Positions 33,334 through 42,126 of a stretch of 64,000 nucleotides of DNA are shown one piece after another (the stretch's first letter is position 1; each line of letters begins with the position of its first letter). The DNA is from Actinomycetes bacterium (GTDB taxonomy: Bacteria > Actinomycetota > Actinomycetes > Mycobacteriales > Mycobacteriaceae). The DNA lies in NCBI GenBank assembly GCA_023418505.1, contig JAEZZR010000012.1, forward strand, positions 186,001-250,000, in the 5' to 3' direction. The notes under the pieces were generated by a model. It was not told where the DNA came from and did no database searches. It saw only the letters and a program-made list of their open reading frames with translations. Position numbers and translations under genes: made by a program.

Positions 33334-35447
33334 TAGTTACGCTCCTCTACAATCTTGCCGTTTAGCTGACGGATCCAGCCGCCCTGGAACTGCTGCTCCA
33401 AGCCACCGGCACGCACTGGCTGCAGTGGGCCAACTGGGTAGCCGAAGTCGCCATTTTCCCAACCGGTGCTACCCCAGTGGTCGAAGATATCGCCATACGG
33501 CGTTGGCTGTGCACCAGTTTCTTCAGACCAGTAGATGTTGCCGTGCTCGAAGCTCTGGAATGCACCACCGCGCAACGGGATTTCGTTGGAGGTAGGCAGG
33601 CCAAGATCAGAGTTCTCGGCACCGAGCTCGCGGTATTTATCGCCGATGGCACCGCGGACAATGCGGGCTTCTCCGTCGTCAAGCTTCAATAACGTACCGT
33701 GCTGGAAGTTCTGCGCCACCCCGCCAGGTACTTCGCGGCGAGACTCAACTGGGTAGCCAAGCGGGCCGAGCTCCCAACCGGAAGCACCCCAAGCGTTCAT
33801 CATGTCGCCGAGCACAACCTGCGCACCCGTTTCCGGAGTCCAGTAAATGCTGCCGTGCTCGAAGTGGTTGAAGCGGCCGACGCCATCAGGGGTAGCCATT
33901 TCGTTGGTCACTGGGTAGCCAAGCGGCGAGGCAGGCCCGCCCATCTCGGCATAACGCGAACCAATGCGACCCCACACCACGTGCGCTCCGGTATCAGGGT
34001 GCCAGTAGGCGCGCCCACCAGTGAAGTCCTGGATGCGGCCGCCGTTGGCGCCTTCGTACTCGTTGCTCAAGCAGGTACCGATGCCGGCTAGCGACGCAAC
34101 AGCCTGCTCGATCGCACCGCCGACCTCACAGATGGCGCCACGGTCTTCTTCCGGCAGCTGCAGCGCGTTCGCCAGCGTTGGCCAGGCCTGGCTGACCTCA
34201 AACTGCCAGTACGGCCAGGTGTGCGTACCTGCCTCGCGGAATTTCACCGTGGTATCCAGGTTCAATTCAGCAGCGCGCTGCAAGAAAGTCTCGGAGGTAA
34301 GCCGCGACAGCACTTCCAAGGCGTAGCCGGTGGGGTTATCTGGAATCGATGGATCCAGCGCACTTGGGCGATCCCACTCACCGGTGTTGCCGTTGCCGGC
34401 AGAGATGTACAAAGACATGCCTTGGTACTTCTCGGCATTCAGCTTCGGATCGTTATCCTTCCAACGCTGGGAGCCAAGCGGGCCCCACATCTTCGTGGCG
34501 TCATAGCCACCCGCATTGCGCATGGACAGTGCCATGGCCTCTGGCATACCAGGCGAGGTCATATCCAAGTACCCCGACAGCGAGCCCACGAACTGCCACA
34601 ATTCGGGACTATGCGCAGCAACGTTCATCGCAGAAGTTGCCCCCATCGAGATACCAAAAATGCCGCGCTGATCCGAAGCACGCCAACCACGGTCGAGCAC
34701 AGGGATGAGCTCGTCTAACAGGAAGGTTTCCCACATGTAGTGCTTGCCATTGTCTGGCTCGTTCCAGTCCGAGTAGAACGATGCTTCGCCACCAGCTGGC
34801 ATTACTACCAGTACGTTCTTGTCCTCGTAGAAGCGGGCAATATTGGTAGCGCGCATCCAGCCGGAGTAATCGTCGTAAGCACGCATCCCATCGAGGTGGA
34901 AAACGCTATCGAACTTACGATCCGGATCGCGGTACCAATCGCGAGGCAGCAATAGCTCGACCTGGATGGGCTTTTCTGGCATCGCTGCAGAATTAATATG
35001 CAGCACTGCGTGGCGGTCGGTATACCAATCGACCTTTTCTACGCTCACCCCAGCTGGCAAGCCAGGTAGATCCTGGTGGGTGGTGCGGAACGGATGACGC
35101 TCGGCACCCGGCAGCGGCTGAGGCATGAAGATCGCGGAGCGATACTGTGCCTGGGCGCGCTCTTCTGGAGAAAGCTGCGAGAGATCAATGCCATTAGCTT
35201 GGGCTGCGCGTCCCAGGGCACCGAGAGCGCCAGCTGCCGAAGCACCAAGTTCGCCAGAAGCGCCAGCCACGCCGGTAGCGGCGGCGGTGGCCTCATTGCC
35301 GGCGGTGGCGCCGGTTGTAGCGTCGGCAGCGTACGCCGGAGTGGAAACTAGCGCGGTGGGTGCAATCAAGCCTGCAGCTGCGGTGAGCGCAACAGCCGCT
35401 ACAACAACTCGGGAGCGTTTCCGCCGTGGCAAAGCAGTTACTCGCAT
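33333..35447 (-). CDS. mytA: Antigen-85-type mycolyltransferase with C-terminal LGFP repeats (MytA/PS1-like)
   Basis: A 704-residue secreted protein: basic signal peptide (residues 1-40), an Ala/Gly-rich segment, an antigen-85 alpha/beta hydrolase domain (about 105-400), then LGFP repeats (about 435-704; four full repeats ending LGYPV, LGYPV, LGLPT, FGYPV and one partial). The triad appears intact: Ser in GIFGISMGATSAM, Glu in LEVLSRLTSETF, His in AGTHTWPYW. Family members move mycoloyl groups from trehalose monomycolate onto arabinogalactan or trehalose; LGFP repeats are thought to hold the protein at the cell wall. It matches C. glutamicum cop1/mytA in architecture and place. Its natural acyl donor is uncertain here because mycolate genes are missing from the locus. 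Confidence 0.9.
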   Translation of the reverse strand: MRVTALPRRKRSRVVVAAVALTAAAGLIAPTALVSTPAYAADATTGATAGNEATAAATGVAGASGELGASAAGALGALGRAAQANGIDLSQLSPEERAQAQYRSAIFMPQPLPGAERHPFRTTHQDLPGLPAGVSVEKVDWYTDRHAVLHINSAAMPEKPIQVELLLPRDWYRDPDRKFDSVFHLDGMRAYDDYSGWMRATNIARFYEDKNVLVVMPAGGEASFYSDWNEPDNGKHYMWETFLLDELIPVLDRGWRASDQRGIFGISMGATSAMNVAAHSPELWQFVGSLSGYLDMTSPGMPEAMALSMRNAGGYDATKMWGPLGSQRWKDNDPKLNAEKYQGMSLYISAGNGNTGEWDRPSALDPSIPDNPTGYALEVLSRLTSETFLQRAAELNLDTTVKFREAGTHTWPYWQFEVSQAWPTLANALQLPEEDRGAICEVGGAIEQAVASLAGIGTCLSNEYEGANGGRIQDFTGGRAYWHPDTGAHVVWGRIGSRYAEMGGPASPLGYPVTNEMATPDGVGRFNHFEHGSIYWTPETGAQVVLGDMMNAWGASGWELGPLGYPVESRREVPGGVAQNFQHGTLLKLDDGEARIVRGAIGDKYRELGAENSDLGLPTSNEIPLRGGAFQSFEHGNIYWSEETGAQPTPYGDIFDHWGSTGWENGDFGYPVGPLQPVRAGGLEQQFQGGWIRQLNGKIVEERN

Positions 35448-35656
35448 ATGAGAGTTTCCCTTAAATTATCGAACTGGCAATAAAAAGAAGTTAGTGAATC
35501 AACGTTAACCGGCTACACCTGCGAAGTTGGCGAGGACACGTCGAAGACACACGAATATCTCAAGTTTAACTTGAGACTTTAGATTTTGGTAGATGCCAGG
35601 GGAAACTATCTGGCGCTTAGTGGCGGGGCCGGCGGTTGCAGGAGATCGTTAGGCAC
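35448..35656. promoter_or_regulatory. Upstream region of the mytA-like gene
   Basis: About 210 bp without a gene between the mytB terminator and the mytA-like start. It should contain the promoter for the mytA-lipoprotein-cutinase unit, since a terminator precedes it. AT content is raised (AATTATCG, AATAAAAAGAAG, TTTAGATTTTGG), but I cannot place -35/-10 elements with confidence. Confidence 0.4.
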
Positions 35657-35688
35657 AAAAAAGCCACCGAGGAAAAATCCTCGGTGGC
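35657..35688 (-). terminator. Rho-independent terminator after the mytB-like gene
   Basis: A perfect 11-bp stem GCCACCGAGGA / TCCTCGGTGGC with an AAAA loop and a U6 tract on the minus-strand transcript. It separates the two mycolyltransferase genes into different transcription units. Confidence 0.92.
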
Positions 35689-35719
35689 ATCTATCTAGCT
35701 GTATCTAGTTGGGAGTTAC

Positions 35720-36757
35720 TTACGCGCCCAATGCGGCCAGCATGTGTGGCTTAGCGATATTCAGATCGTGCTCCCACAACTGCCAGGAGTGGATACCCGT
35801 TGGCGAGTAGTTCACCACTGGGTTCAAACCTGCTGCGCGAGCCTGACCTTCAAACATGATGGTCGATGCGCGGGACAGAGCTTCCATCGTGGCACCCGTC
35901 ATCACATTTGGCAGGGTAGCTGGATCAGCGAACAAGGATGCCGGATCCATCCAGTTCGAAGGAACGCCGGTAGCCGAAGACAGGAACATAGGCAGACCCT
36001 GCATCTGATCCAGCAGCTTTGCAGGATCGTTGCGGATACGCTCTGGGCTAGCTGGAACCGCTGGACCCCACATCGCCGTTGGGTCGAAGCCACCGTTGAC
36101 TACCTGGGAGGCAGCCACTGCGGTTGCCATCACCGGGTTAGACAGCTGCAAGTAACCAGAGAACGAAGACGCATGGCGGAACTGATCGCGGTGATTAGCA
36201 GCCAAGGAAAGTGCTGCCGAGGCACCCATCGAAATACCTGCTACCGCATTGTTAAAGCGGGAAACACCGAAGTGCTGCTCCAAGTAAGCAGGAAGCTCTT
36301 GGGTAAGGAAGGTTTCGTACTTGTAGATACGCACCCCGAATTCAGCGGAAATCGCTGGGCGATTCCAGTCGGTGTAGAAACCGGACTTACCACCGGTTGG
36401 TGCCACGAGGGTTACGTTGTCGTGTTCGAAAACGCGAGGCGCATTGCCACCCCAAATCCAGTTGTTGTACTGGTCGCGGGCATGGATGCCGTCCAGCAAG
36501 TACAAGCCACCGTTACCACCACGGGCTGCAGGCTTAATGTGAACAGCAACGTTGCGGTTCATCGAAGGCGACCAAACCTGGCAGTACTGTACCCAGTACT
36601 GATACAAGTCCCAGTCGCAACCTGGACGCAGGATCTCCTGATTTGCGGCGGCCTTCTCAGTATTAGCCAGCTGCATCACGCCGAAGACAGCAGCGATTGC
36701 GGCCACTACGGCCACAACCTTGGTCTTCCAACCGCGCGAAGTGGTAATGAAACTCAT
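35720..36757 (-). CDS. mytB: Antigen-85-type mycolyltransferase (MytB-like)
   Basis: A 345-residue secreted protein with an N-terminal signal peptide (KTKVVAVVAAIAAVFGVMQLA) and a single antigen-85 domain. Catalytic residues appear intact: Ser in VAGISMGASAALS, Glu in ATMEALSRASTIMFEGQ, His in PTGIHSWQLW. It lacks LGFP repeats, like C. glutamicum MytB. In C. glutamicum and M. tuberculosis the aftB gene lies between this gene and ubiA; here only a 246-bp non-coding stretch separates them. Has its own terminator and, from that spacing, its own promoter. Confidence 0.9.
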   Translation of the reverse strand: MSFITTSRGWKTKVVAVVAAIAAVFGVMQLANTEKAAANQEILRPGCDWDLYQYWVQYCQVWSPSMNRNVAVHIKPAARGGNGGLYLLDGIHARDQYNNWIWGGNAPRVFEHDNVTLVAPTGGKSGFYTDWNRPAISAEFGVRIYKYETFLTQELPAYLEQHFGVSRFNNAVAGISMGASAALSLAANHRDQFRHASSFSGYLQLSNPVMATAVAASQVVNGGFDPTAMWGPAVPASPERIRNDPAKLLDQMQGLPMFLSSATGVPSNWMDPASLFADPATLPNVMTGATMEALSRASTIMFEGQARAAGLNPVVNYSPTGIHSWQLWEHDLNIAKPHMLAALGA

Positions 36758-37003
36758 CGTTCTCCTTGTACATACCTTGTAAAGGTGCGCGTCTGATAAG
36801 TCTCACTCTGAGAAGGGTGCTTAGGCTTTTTGACGCGCTAAGCCACACCAAGCCACATTTCCATCAGTTTATTGCGACTTGGTAACAGCTTGTGCCAGAC
36901 AACGTTACCAAACCGCTATCTAGCTGCCAAACTTTCTGTAATAGAAATCATCTATCAGGCGGGCTGTATCAGGCGCCCCACGCCCCTCGCCTGACGCCGG
37001 GTA
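36758..37003. other. Gene-free junction at the usual aftB position
   Basis: This 246-bp stretch lies between the mytB-like gene and ubiA, where aftB (about 2 kb) is found in relatives. It is AT-richer than flanking genes, has no frame of useful length, and no segment I can recognise as an aftB fragment. A short inverted repeat TCAGGCG / CGCCTGA (36969-36994) after the ubiA stop may serve as a weak terminator; the rest probably holds the mytB promoter. Confidence 0.6.
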
Positions 37004-38035
37004 CTACACCCAATAAACCGCAATCGCGATGGAAACTGCCCACAGCACAGCCAGTGCCTGCAAGGCACGATCCTTCAGTGCGATTTCATCCGGGCTGCCG
37101 GCCACACCTTTATCCACGTCGAGAGCAAAACGCAGGATAGCCACGGTAAATGGCACCATCGAGATCTGGTACCACACCGCTGCACCACCGCTCACACCCG
37201 GCGCGCGAGACATCTCGAAGCCCCACAAAGCGTAGGAAACCACCACTGCGGTAGCCGAAAGTGTCCACGCGAAACGCAAGTACGTTGCCGTGTAGCCCTG
37301 CAAAGATTTACGGATCTTCTTACCAGTCGCTTCAGCGAGCAACAGCTCGGAGTAACGCTTACCAGCTGCCATGAACAGCGAACCAAAAGCGGCCACAAGC
37401 AGGAACCATTGCGATAACTCGATACCCGCAGCCACGCCGCCGCCCATCGCGCGCAGCATGAATCCGGAACTCACCAGTGCGATATCAATCACAGGCTGGT
37501 GCTTCCAGCCGAAGCAGTAGCCCAACTGCAAGCCGATGTACACGGCAATCACGATCGCCAGGCCGGCGCCTTGGGCAGCAAAGAAGCTGACGCCGATGGC
37601 AGCCAGGATCAAGATCACAGCCATCGCGTAGGCCAGGTTAATTGGCAGCACACCGGCGGCAATCGGACGGAACCGTTTCGTTGGGTGTGCCCGGTCTGCT
37701 TCTACGTCGCGCGCGTCATTAATCAGATAGATCGAGGACGCCGCCATACAGAACACGGCAAACGCAATGAAAACGTTCCACACCAGCTCGCCCAGGGAGG
37801 TCGTCTCCCCGAGGGCAGCACTACCAGCGGCAGCAGGCGCTGCAATAACCAGGACGTTTTTCACCCACTGTTTTGGCCGCAGTGCCTTCATCATGGCGTC
37901 AGCCAGGTTTTTCGGCGGTTGACCTTGCGGGTTCGTGGGCTCGTCGATGCCGTAGGTGTGTGGCTCAGGTCCGAAAAGCTGCGGATTTCCCTGGGAGGAA
38001 CCAGCAGAGCCCTGGTGGATCTTGTCGTCAGTCAC
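37004..38035 (-). CDS. ubiA: Decaprenyl-phosphate phosphoribosyltransferase (UbiA family)
   Basis: A 343-residue UbiA-fold prenyltransferase, homologue of Rv3806c. The aspartate motif NDARDVEADRAHP lies near residue 110, matching the first substrate-binding motif, with nine helices in all. It transfers 5-phosphoribose from PRPP to decaprenyl phosphate, the first committed step to decaprenyl-phosphoryl-arabinose, the arabinose donor for arabinogalactan. It follows the PAP2 phosphatase gene by 41 bp in the glf-glfT2-PAP2-ubiA operon. Its retention means arabinan synthesis probably continues even though aftB is not next to it. Confidence 0.93.
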   Translation of the reverse strand: MTDDKIHQGSAGSSQGNPQLFGPEPHTYGIDEPTNPQGQPPKNLADAMMKALRPKQWVKNVLVIAAPAAAGSAALGETTSLGELVWNVFIAFAVFCMAASSIYLINDARDVEADRAHPTKRFRPIAAGVLPINLAYAMAVILILAAIGVSFFAAQGAGLAIVIAVYIGLQLGYCFGWKHQPVIDIALVSSGFMLRAMGGGVAAGIELSQWFLLVAAFGSLFMAAGKRYSELLLAEATGKKIRKSLQGYTATYLRFAWTLSATAVVVSYALWGFEMSRAPGVSGGAAVWYQISMVPFTVAILRFALDVDKGVAGSPDEIALKDRALQALAVLWAVSIAIAVYWV

Positions 38036-38076
38036 GTCGCGATACCTTTCTTATAAGTCAGAGCTATGCCGCTTGG

Positions 38077-38682
38077 TCAGCGCTTATCCGCTGGAAGCTT
38101 CTCCACAGCCACAGCAGTTGCCGCACCGAGTGCCGCACCAGTTGCCACATCAGTAGGGTAATGCACTCCCAACACCAGTCGCGACAACATAATCGCAGGC
38201 ACACCCAGCAACAGTGCGTTCTTCGTCGTCGTCGAGCGCGCCAAATACCGCAGCGAAATTAATGCCGCCGTAGTTGACGTCGCGTGTGAGGAAGGGAAAC
38301 TCAACTTACTAGGAGTACCTACGCCGATGCGAATTCGCGGGTCATGCGGACGCGGGCGCCGGACGATGCGCTTAATAATCACCGACGCAGCGTGCGACGT
38401 AAACGCCGACGCACCAACTTTCACCCATGCTTGACGACGAGGACCATCAGCCACCGCACCGAGAGTGGCTAGCGCCAGCCAACCGGCTGCGTGTTCGCCG
38501 AAGAAACTCATGGCTTTAGCCGCCGGAATTATCCCAGGCTGATCGAGCAATTGGCGCTGGATCGCGACCAGGGCGTCGGATTCGCCGAAAGGATCGCCCG
38601 CGATGCGCTGTTCAGCGTCGTGTTGCGCGGTAGCGCTAGAGCTTTTACTGCTTTTACCGCTCTTACTGCGCTTCAAAAACAT
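38077..38682 (-). CDS. PAP2-family decaprenylphosphoryl-5-phosphoribose phosphatase, Rv3807c-like
   Basis: A 201-residue PAP2 phosphatase with all three motifs: KRIVRRPRPHD (KxxxxxxRP), PSSHATSTTAA (PSGH variant), and SRLVLGVHYPTDVATG (SRxxxxxHxxxD). By place and homology to Rv3807c it should remove the 5-phosphate from decaprenylphosphoryl-phosphoribose made by UbiA. Its start lies inside the end of glfT2 (20-nt overlap), so translation is probably coupled. The N-terminal ~25 residues are Ser/Lys-rich. Confidence 0.9.
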   Translation of the reverse strand: MFLKRSKSGKSSKSSSATAQHDAEQRIAGDPFGESDALVAIQRQLLDQPGIIPAAKAMSFFGEHAAGWLALATLGAVADGPRRQAWVKVGASAFTSHAASVIIKRIVRRPRPHDPRIRIGVGTPSKLSFPSSHATSTTAALISLRYLARSTTTKNALLLGVPAIMLSRLVLGVHYPTDVATGAALGAATAVAVEKLPADKR

Positions 38683-40690
38683 TTGCCCAGCCCTCCCTGC
38701 TCGTTAGCTCTGCATGGGCATCGCGGTAACGGCGACGCATCTCGTCGAAACGCTTCGCTACCTCGGACTGCAACCGCCACGATTCCTGCAACAATTCCTT
38801 GGCTTGCGCTCGGTTGCGCTGGCGGTAGACCACACCCCTGCCATCGGCAGTAGTCACAGTGGCACCATCGACGCGCGACAGCGAGAACCACCGTGCTTCA
38901 ATCGGCGCGAAATTCGCCTGAGGCACCTGATGGTGGGTCTTGTCTTCTTTGCGCAACGTATTGGCCAGGCCTTTCGCCAGCCAGACCGACTTCTTCAGCG
39001 GAGCCAACCGGCCACCAATATCCTTAATCGGCACACCTGGGATACCAGATGGTTTTGGCAGTTCTGCAGCAGAAGGCAGTACCACTGCATCCGGGTAGTT
39101 CTTCCGCATAGCGTTGATGCGAGGCAGCGAAGTCTCCAGGATGTCGAAGAGATGTTCTGGGCCGGCCAAGAAATCCTTCATCGCTTCGTTCTGAATCGCC
39201 ACAGTGGAGTACTCCAGGCACAACAAATGCTTGGCGGTGGCTTTGCGCATGGAGGACACAATGCCGTCGGTAGAGCCGTCGTGCTGCAAAGCCGCCACAA
39301 TCAAGCGGTTGCGCAGGTGGAAATACGCTTGCCAGTCGATCGCATCGTCTTTATCCGACCAAGCCATGTGCCAAATCGCGATTCCAGGCCAAGTAGCCGT
39401 AGGGAACCCAGCAGCTGCGGCGCGCAAACCATATTCGGCATCGTCCCACTTGATAAATAATGGCAACGGTTGGCCGATCGTCTCTGCCACCCGGCGCGGG
39501 ATCAAGCACATCCACCAGCCGTTGTAGTCCACGTCGATCCGCCGGTGCAGATCCTTGGAATCGATGGTTTCACCAGTGGCGTTGGTGCCGTGCTCGCCGC
39601 GGTCGCGCAGCGGATGGGCGTAGAAGTCGTGGTCGTAGTGCACGTGCGGTGCGGAAGTCCACATGAAATCGTGGCGGCCGACAACTTCACCCATGGAGTG
39701 CAGGTGCGAACGCTCCTGCAGGTTCAGCATCTGCCCACCCACCAGAATTGGCTGCTTCGCAAAGCGGCCGACGGCTACCGCACGCAGGATGGAATCTGGC
39801 TCGATAGCGATATCGTCATCCATGTACAGGATGAATGGGCTATCCGTCGCCCGGCTGGGATCGCTATCTGGGCCACCCAGCGCTTCGTACATGATGCGTG
39901 AGTAACCGCCGGAACCACCTAAGTTTCCTTGTGGGAAGATGCGCAGACGATCACCAAAGTGGTCAGCTACTGCAGCAAATCCCGGCTGATCTGCTGGATG
40001 CTGCGTGCCTTGATCAGGCATCAAAACCGCATCGATAATGCCATCGACTTCTGGATCAGATTGCAAAGCTTCCAGCGCAGCTACGGCATCAGCTGGACGG
40101 TTAAAGGTTGGGATGCCTACCGTGACTCGGCCTTCTGGAGCCGGCTGAGTAGAGCCATCCGGCAGTTGCTGCTCGCCGGCAGCTTGTGGCGACCACCAAC
40201 CAGCGGAAATGATCTCTACCTCGGTTTCGCAGGTCAGATCGAACCAGATCCAGCCGCCGTCTTCGAACTGTGCGATTGGGATTTCTAGCTCGCAGACCGC
40301 CAGATCAGCGAGCCCATCAGCACCGATGACCTCACCGGTGACCGCAATACGCGAGCCATCAATCTTCGACCGGAACACATCTACGCGCGCGGTGCCTTTG
40401 AGCTCTAGGCGCAACACCACAGAACTGAGCTGGGACCAACGACGCCAATAGCTAGCCGGGAAAGCATTGAAATAAGACTCGAAACTTACTTCGCTGCCAG
40501 CAGGAATTACTGCAGAAGTCCGGGACTTCGCTTGCACCCGCCCTGGATTGGTATCAGGCTCCACCACGTACAGCGAACGCACGTCGCGAGGCTCCCCCAA
40601 CTTCGGCAAGATCACACGCTGAAGCCGTTCAACCGATAGCCGCGGCATTTCAGGCGAGGGCAAATCACCCTGGATGGTGGGCTGGTTCAT
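38663..40690 (-). CDS. glfT2: Galactofuranosyltransferase GlfT2
   Basis: A 675-residue bifunctional galactofuranosyltransferase. An N-terminal beta-rich domain (about 1-165) precedes a GT2-type GT-A domain starting GRVTVGIPTFNRPADAVAAL, with the metal-binding triad in FILYMDDDIAIEP near residue 290 and the acceptor-site region KWDDAEYGLRAAAAGF near 415. It polymerises alternating beta-1,5 and beta-1,6 galactofuranose from UDP-Galf to build the galactan. It lies 60 bp downstream of glf, which supplies UDP-Galf, in the same operon. Confidence 0.95.
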   Translation of the reverse strand: MNQPTIQGDLPSPEMPRLSVERLQRVILPKLGEPRDVRSLYVVEPDTNPGRVQAKSRTSAVIPAGSEVSFESYFNAFPASYWRRWSQLSSVVLRLELKGTARVDVFRSKIDGSRIAVTGEVIGADGLADLAVCELEIPIAQFEDGGWIWFDLTCETEVEIISAGWWSPQAAGEQQLPDGSTQPAPEGRVTVGIPTFNRPADAVAALEALQSDPEVDGIIDAVLMPDQGTQHPADQPGFAAVADHFGDRLRIFPQGNLGGSGGYSRIMYEALGGPDSDPSRATDSPFILYMDDDIAIEPDSILRAVAVGRFAKQPILVGGQMLNLQERSHLHSMGEVVGRHDFMWTSAPHVHYDHDFYAHPLRDRGEHGTNATGETIDSKDLHRRIDVDYNGWWMCLIPRRVAETIGQPLPLFIKWDDAEYGLRAAAAGFPTATWPGIAIWHMAWSDKDDAIDWQAYFHLRNRLIVAALQHDGSTDGIVSSMRKATAKHLLCLEYSTVAIQNEAMKDFLAGPEHLFDILETSLPRINAMRKNYPDAVVLPSAAELPKPSGIPGVPIKDIGGRLAPLKKSVWLAKGLANTLRKEDKTHHQVPQANFAPIEARWFSLSRVDGATVTTADGRGVVYRQRNRAQAKELLQESWRLQSEVAKRFDEMRRRYRDAHAELTSREGWANVFEAQ

Positions 40691-40750
40691 CCGAAAACAT
40701 CATCCTTTACAAAAACTGCTGCAGTAAATTACTCGGAAACTCTACCCGCG

Positions 40751-42070
40751 TTAGTGCCCGCGGCTTTGTTCCAACGCAGTGCCGTCTTGCCAGAAAGGCA
40801 CCAGCTTGTTGTCATACATATTCAGCGCCGACGCAATCGCCATGTGCATATCCAGGTACTGATAGGTACCCAACCGGCCGCCGAAGAGCACCTTATTATT
40901 AGCTGCTTCCCCAGCTGCCCGAGCACGGTACTTCTTCAACATCTCGCGGTCGTCGGGAGTGTTGATTGGGTAATACGGCTCGTCTTCATCGGTAGCGAAG
41001 CGGCTGTATTCCTTCATAATCACGGTCTTATCCGCAGGGTAGGAACCTTCGCGCTCCGGATGGAAGTGGCGGAACTCGTGGATGCGGGTATAAGGCACAT
41101 CCGCATCGTTGTAGTTCATCACAGGGGTGCCCTGGTAATCGCCGGTTTCGTGAACTTCGGTCTCGAAATCGAGCGTACGCCAGCCCAAACGGCCTTCTGC
41201 ATAATCGAAATACCGATCCAACGGTCCGGTGTAAACCACTGGAGCTTCCGCACTTGCTGCCCGCAAGGATTCGCGGACTTCGAACCAATCTACGTTGACA
41301 ACGACGTCGATAAGCTCGTGCGTTGCCATATTTTCTAGCCAAGCAGCGTAACCGTCTACCGGCAGCCCCTCGTAGGTGTCGTTGAAGTAGCGATTATTAA
41401 AGGTATAGCGAACTGGCAGGCGCGAAATATTAGACGCCGGCAGGTTCTTCGGATCGGTCTGCCACTGCTTGGCCGTGTAATCGCGCACGAAAGCTTCGTA
41501 AAGCGGGCGGCCGATGAGCGCGATACCTTTTTCTTCCAGGTTTTCTGCAGCCGCGGGATCCAAGCCGTCGGTCTGATCCTTAATCAGCTGACGTGCCTCA
41601 TCCGGGCTGTAGTACTTACCAAAGAACTGATTGATCAGACCCAGGCCCATCGGGAACTGGTACGCCGTGCCCTTATGCATCGCAAACACGCGGTGCTGAT
41701 AGTCAGTGAAATCCGTGAACTGGCGCACGTAATCCCACACGCGCTTATTCGACGTATGGAACAAGTGCGCACCGTATTTATGCACCTCAATGCCAGTTTC
41801 TGGTTCTGGTTCAGAGTAGGCATTACCGCCGATATGCGAACGACGTTCAACAACTAACACTCGTTTACCCAGTTGGCTGGCCGCGCGTTCTGCCACGGTG
41901 AGGCCAAAGAAACCGGAACCGACCACGATCAAGTCGTAAGAGTTTTCCTGAACCTGATCCAAGGTGCGCAATTGCAGAGAAGAGGTGGGAGCCTCCGAAG
42001 AGGCTGGGGTGGAATTGTCTTCTGCTGCGCCGTCGGTAGCTGTATCAGTTGCTGCTGCACTGTAACTCAT
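40751..42070 (-). CDS. glf: UDP-galactopyranose mutase
   Basis: A 439-residue flavoprotein. After a ~43-residue Ala/Ser/Thr-rich extension comes the FAD motif LIVVGSGFFGLTVAERAA, then RRSHIGGNAYSE, and the conserved active-site region YTAKQWQTDPKNLPASNISRLPVR (shown here only in part: KQWQTDPKNLP), and EYSRF near the C-terminus. It converts UDP-galactopyranose to UDP-galactofuranose for GlfT2. The N-terminal extension is longer than usual; an internal start cannot be excluded because no strong ribosome binding site marks the first ATG. Confidence 0.95.
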   Translation of the reverse strand: MSYSAAATDTATDGAAEDNSTPASSEAPTSSLQLRTLDQVQENSYDLIVVGSGFFGLTVAERAASQLGKRVLVVERRSHIGGNAYSEPEPETGIEVHKYGAHLFHTSNKRVWDYVRQFTDFTDYQHRVFAMHKGTAYQFPMGLGLINQFFGKYYSPDEARQLIKDQTDGLDPAAAENLEEKGIALIGRPLYEAFVRDYTAKQWQTDPKNLPASNISRLPVRYTFNNRYFNDTYEGLPVDGYAAWLENMATHELIDVVVNVDWFEVRESLRAASAEAPVVYTGPLDRYFDYAEGRLGWRTLDFETEVHETGDYQGTPVMNYNDADVPYTRIHEFRHFHPEREGSYPADKTVIMKEYSRFATDEDEPYYPINTPDDREMLKKYRARAAGEAANNKVLFGGRLGTYQYLDMHMAIASALNMYDNKLVPFWQDGTALEQSRGH

Positions 42071-42126
42071 AGCTACGAGTGTATAGGCCGATAGTCCAAC
42101 TGCCAGTAGGCCTGGCCGTAGATGGG

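Noticed and set aside
35744..36796. A 350-codon open frame on the plus strand covering the whole mytB-like gene
   Set aside because: It is antisense to a clear mycolyltransferase with intact motifs; its translation is His/Trp/Arg-rich with no family features. It is a codon-bias shadow.
36758..37003. Remnant of aftB between mytB-like gene and ubiA
   Set aside because: Too short, and no frame in it gives a recognisable membrane or arabinofuranosyltransferase segment.
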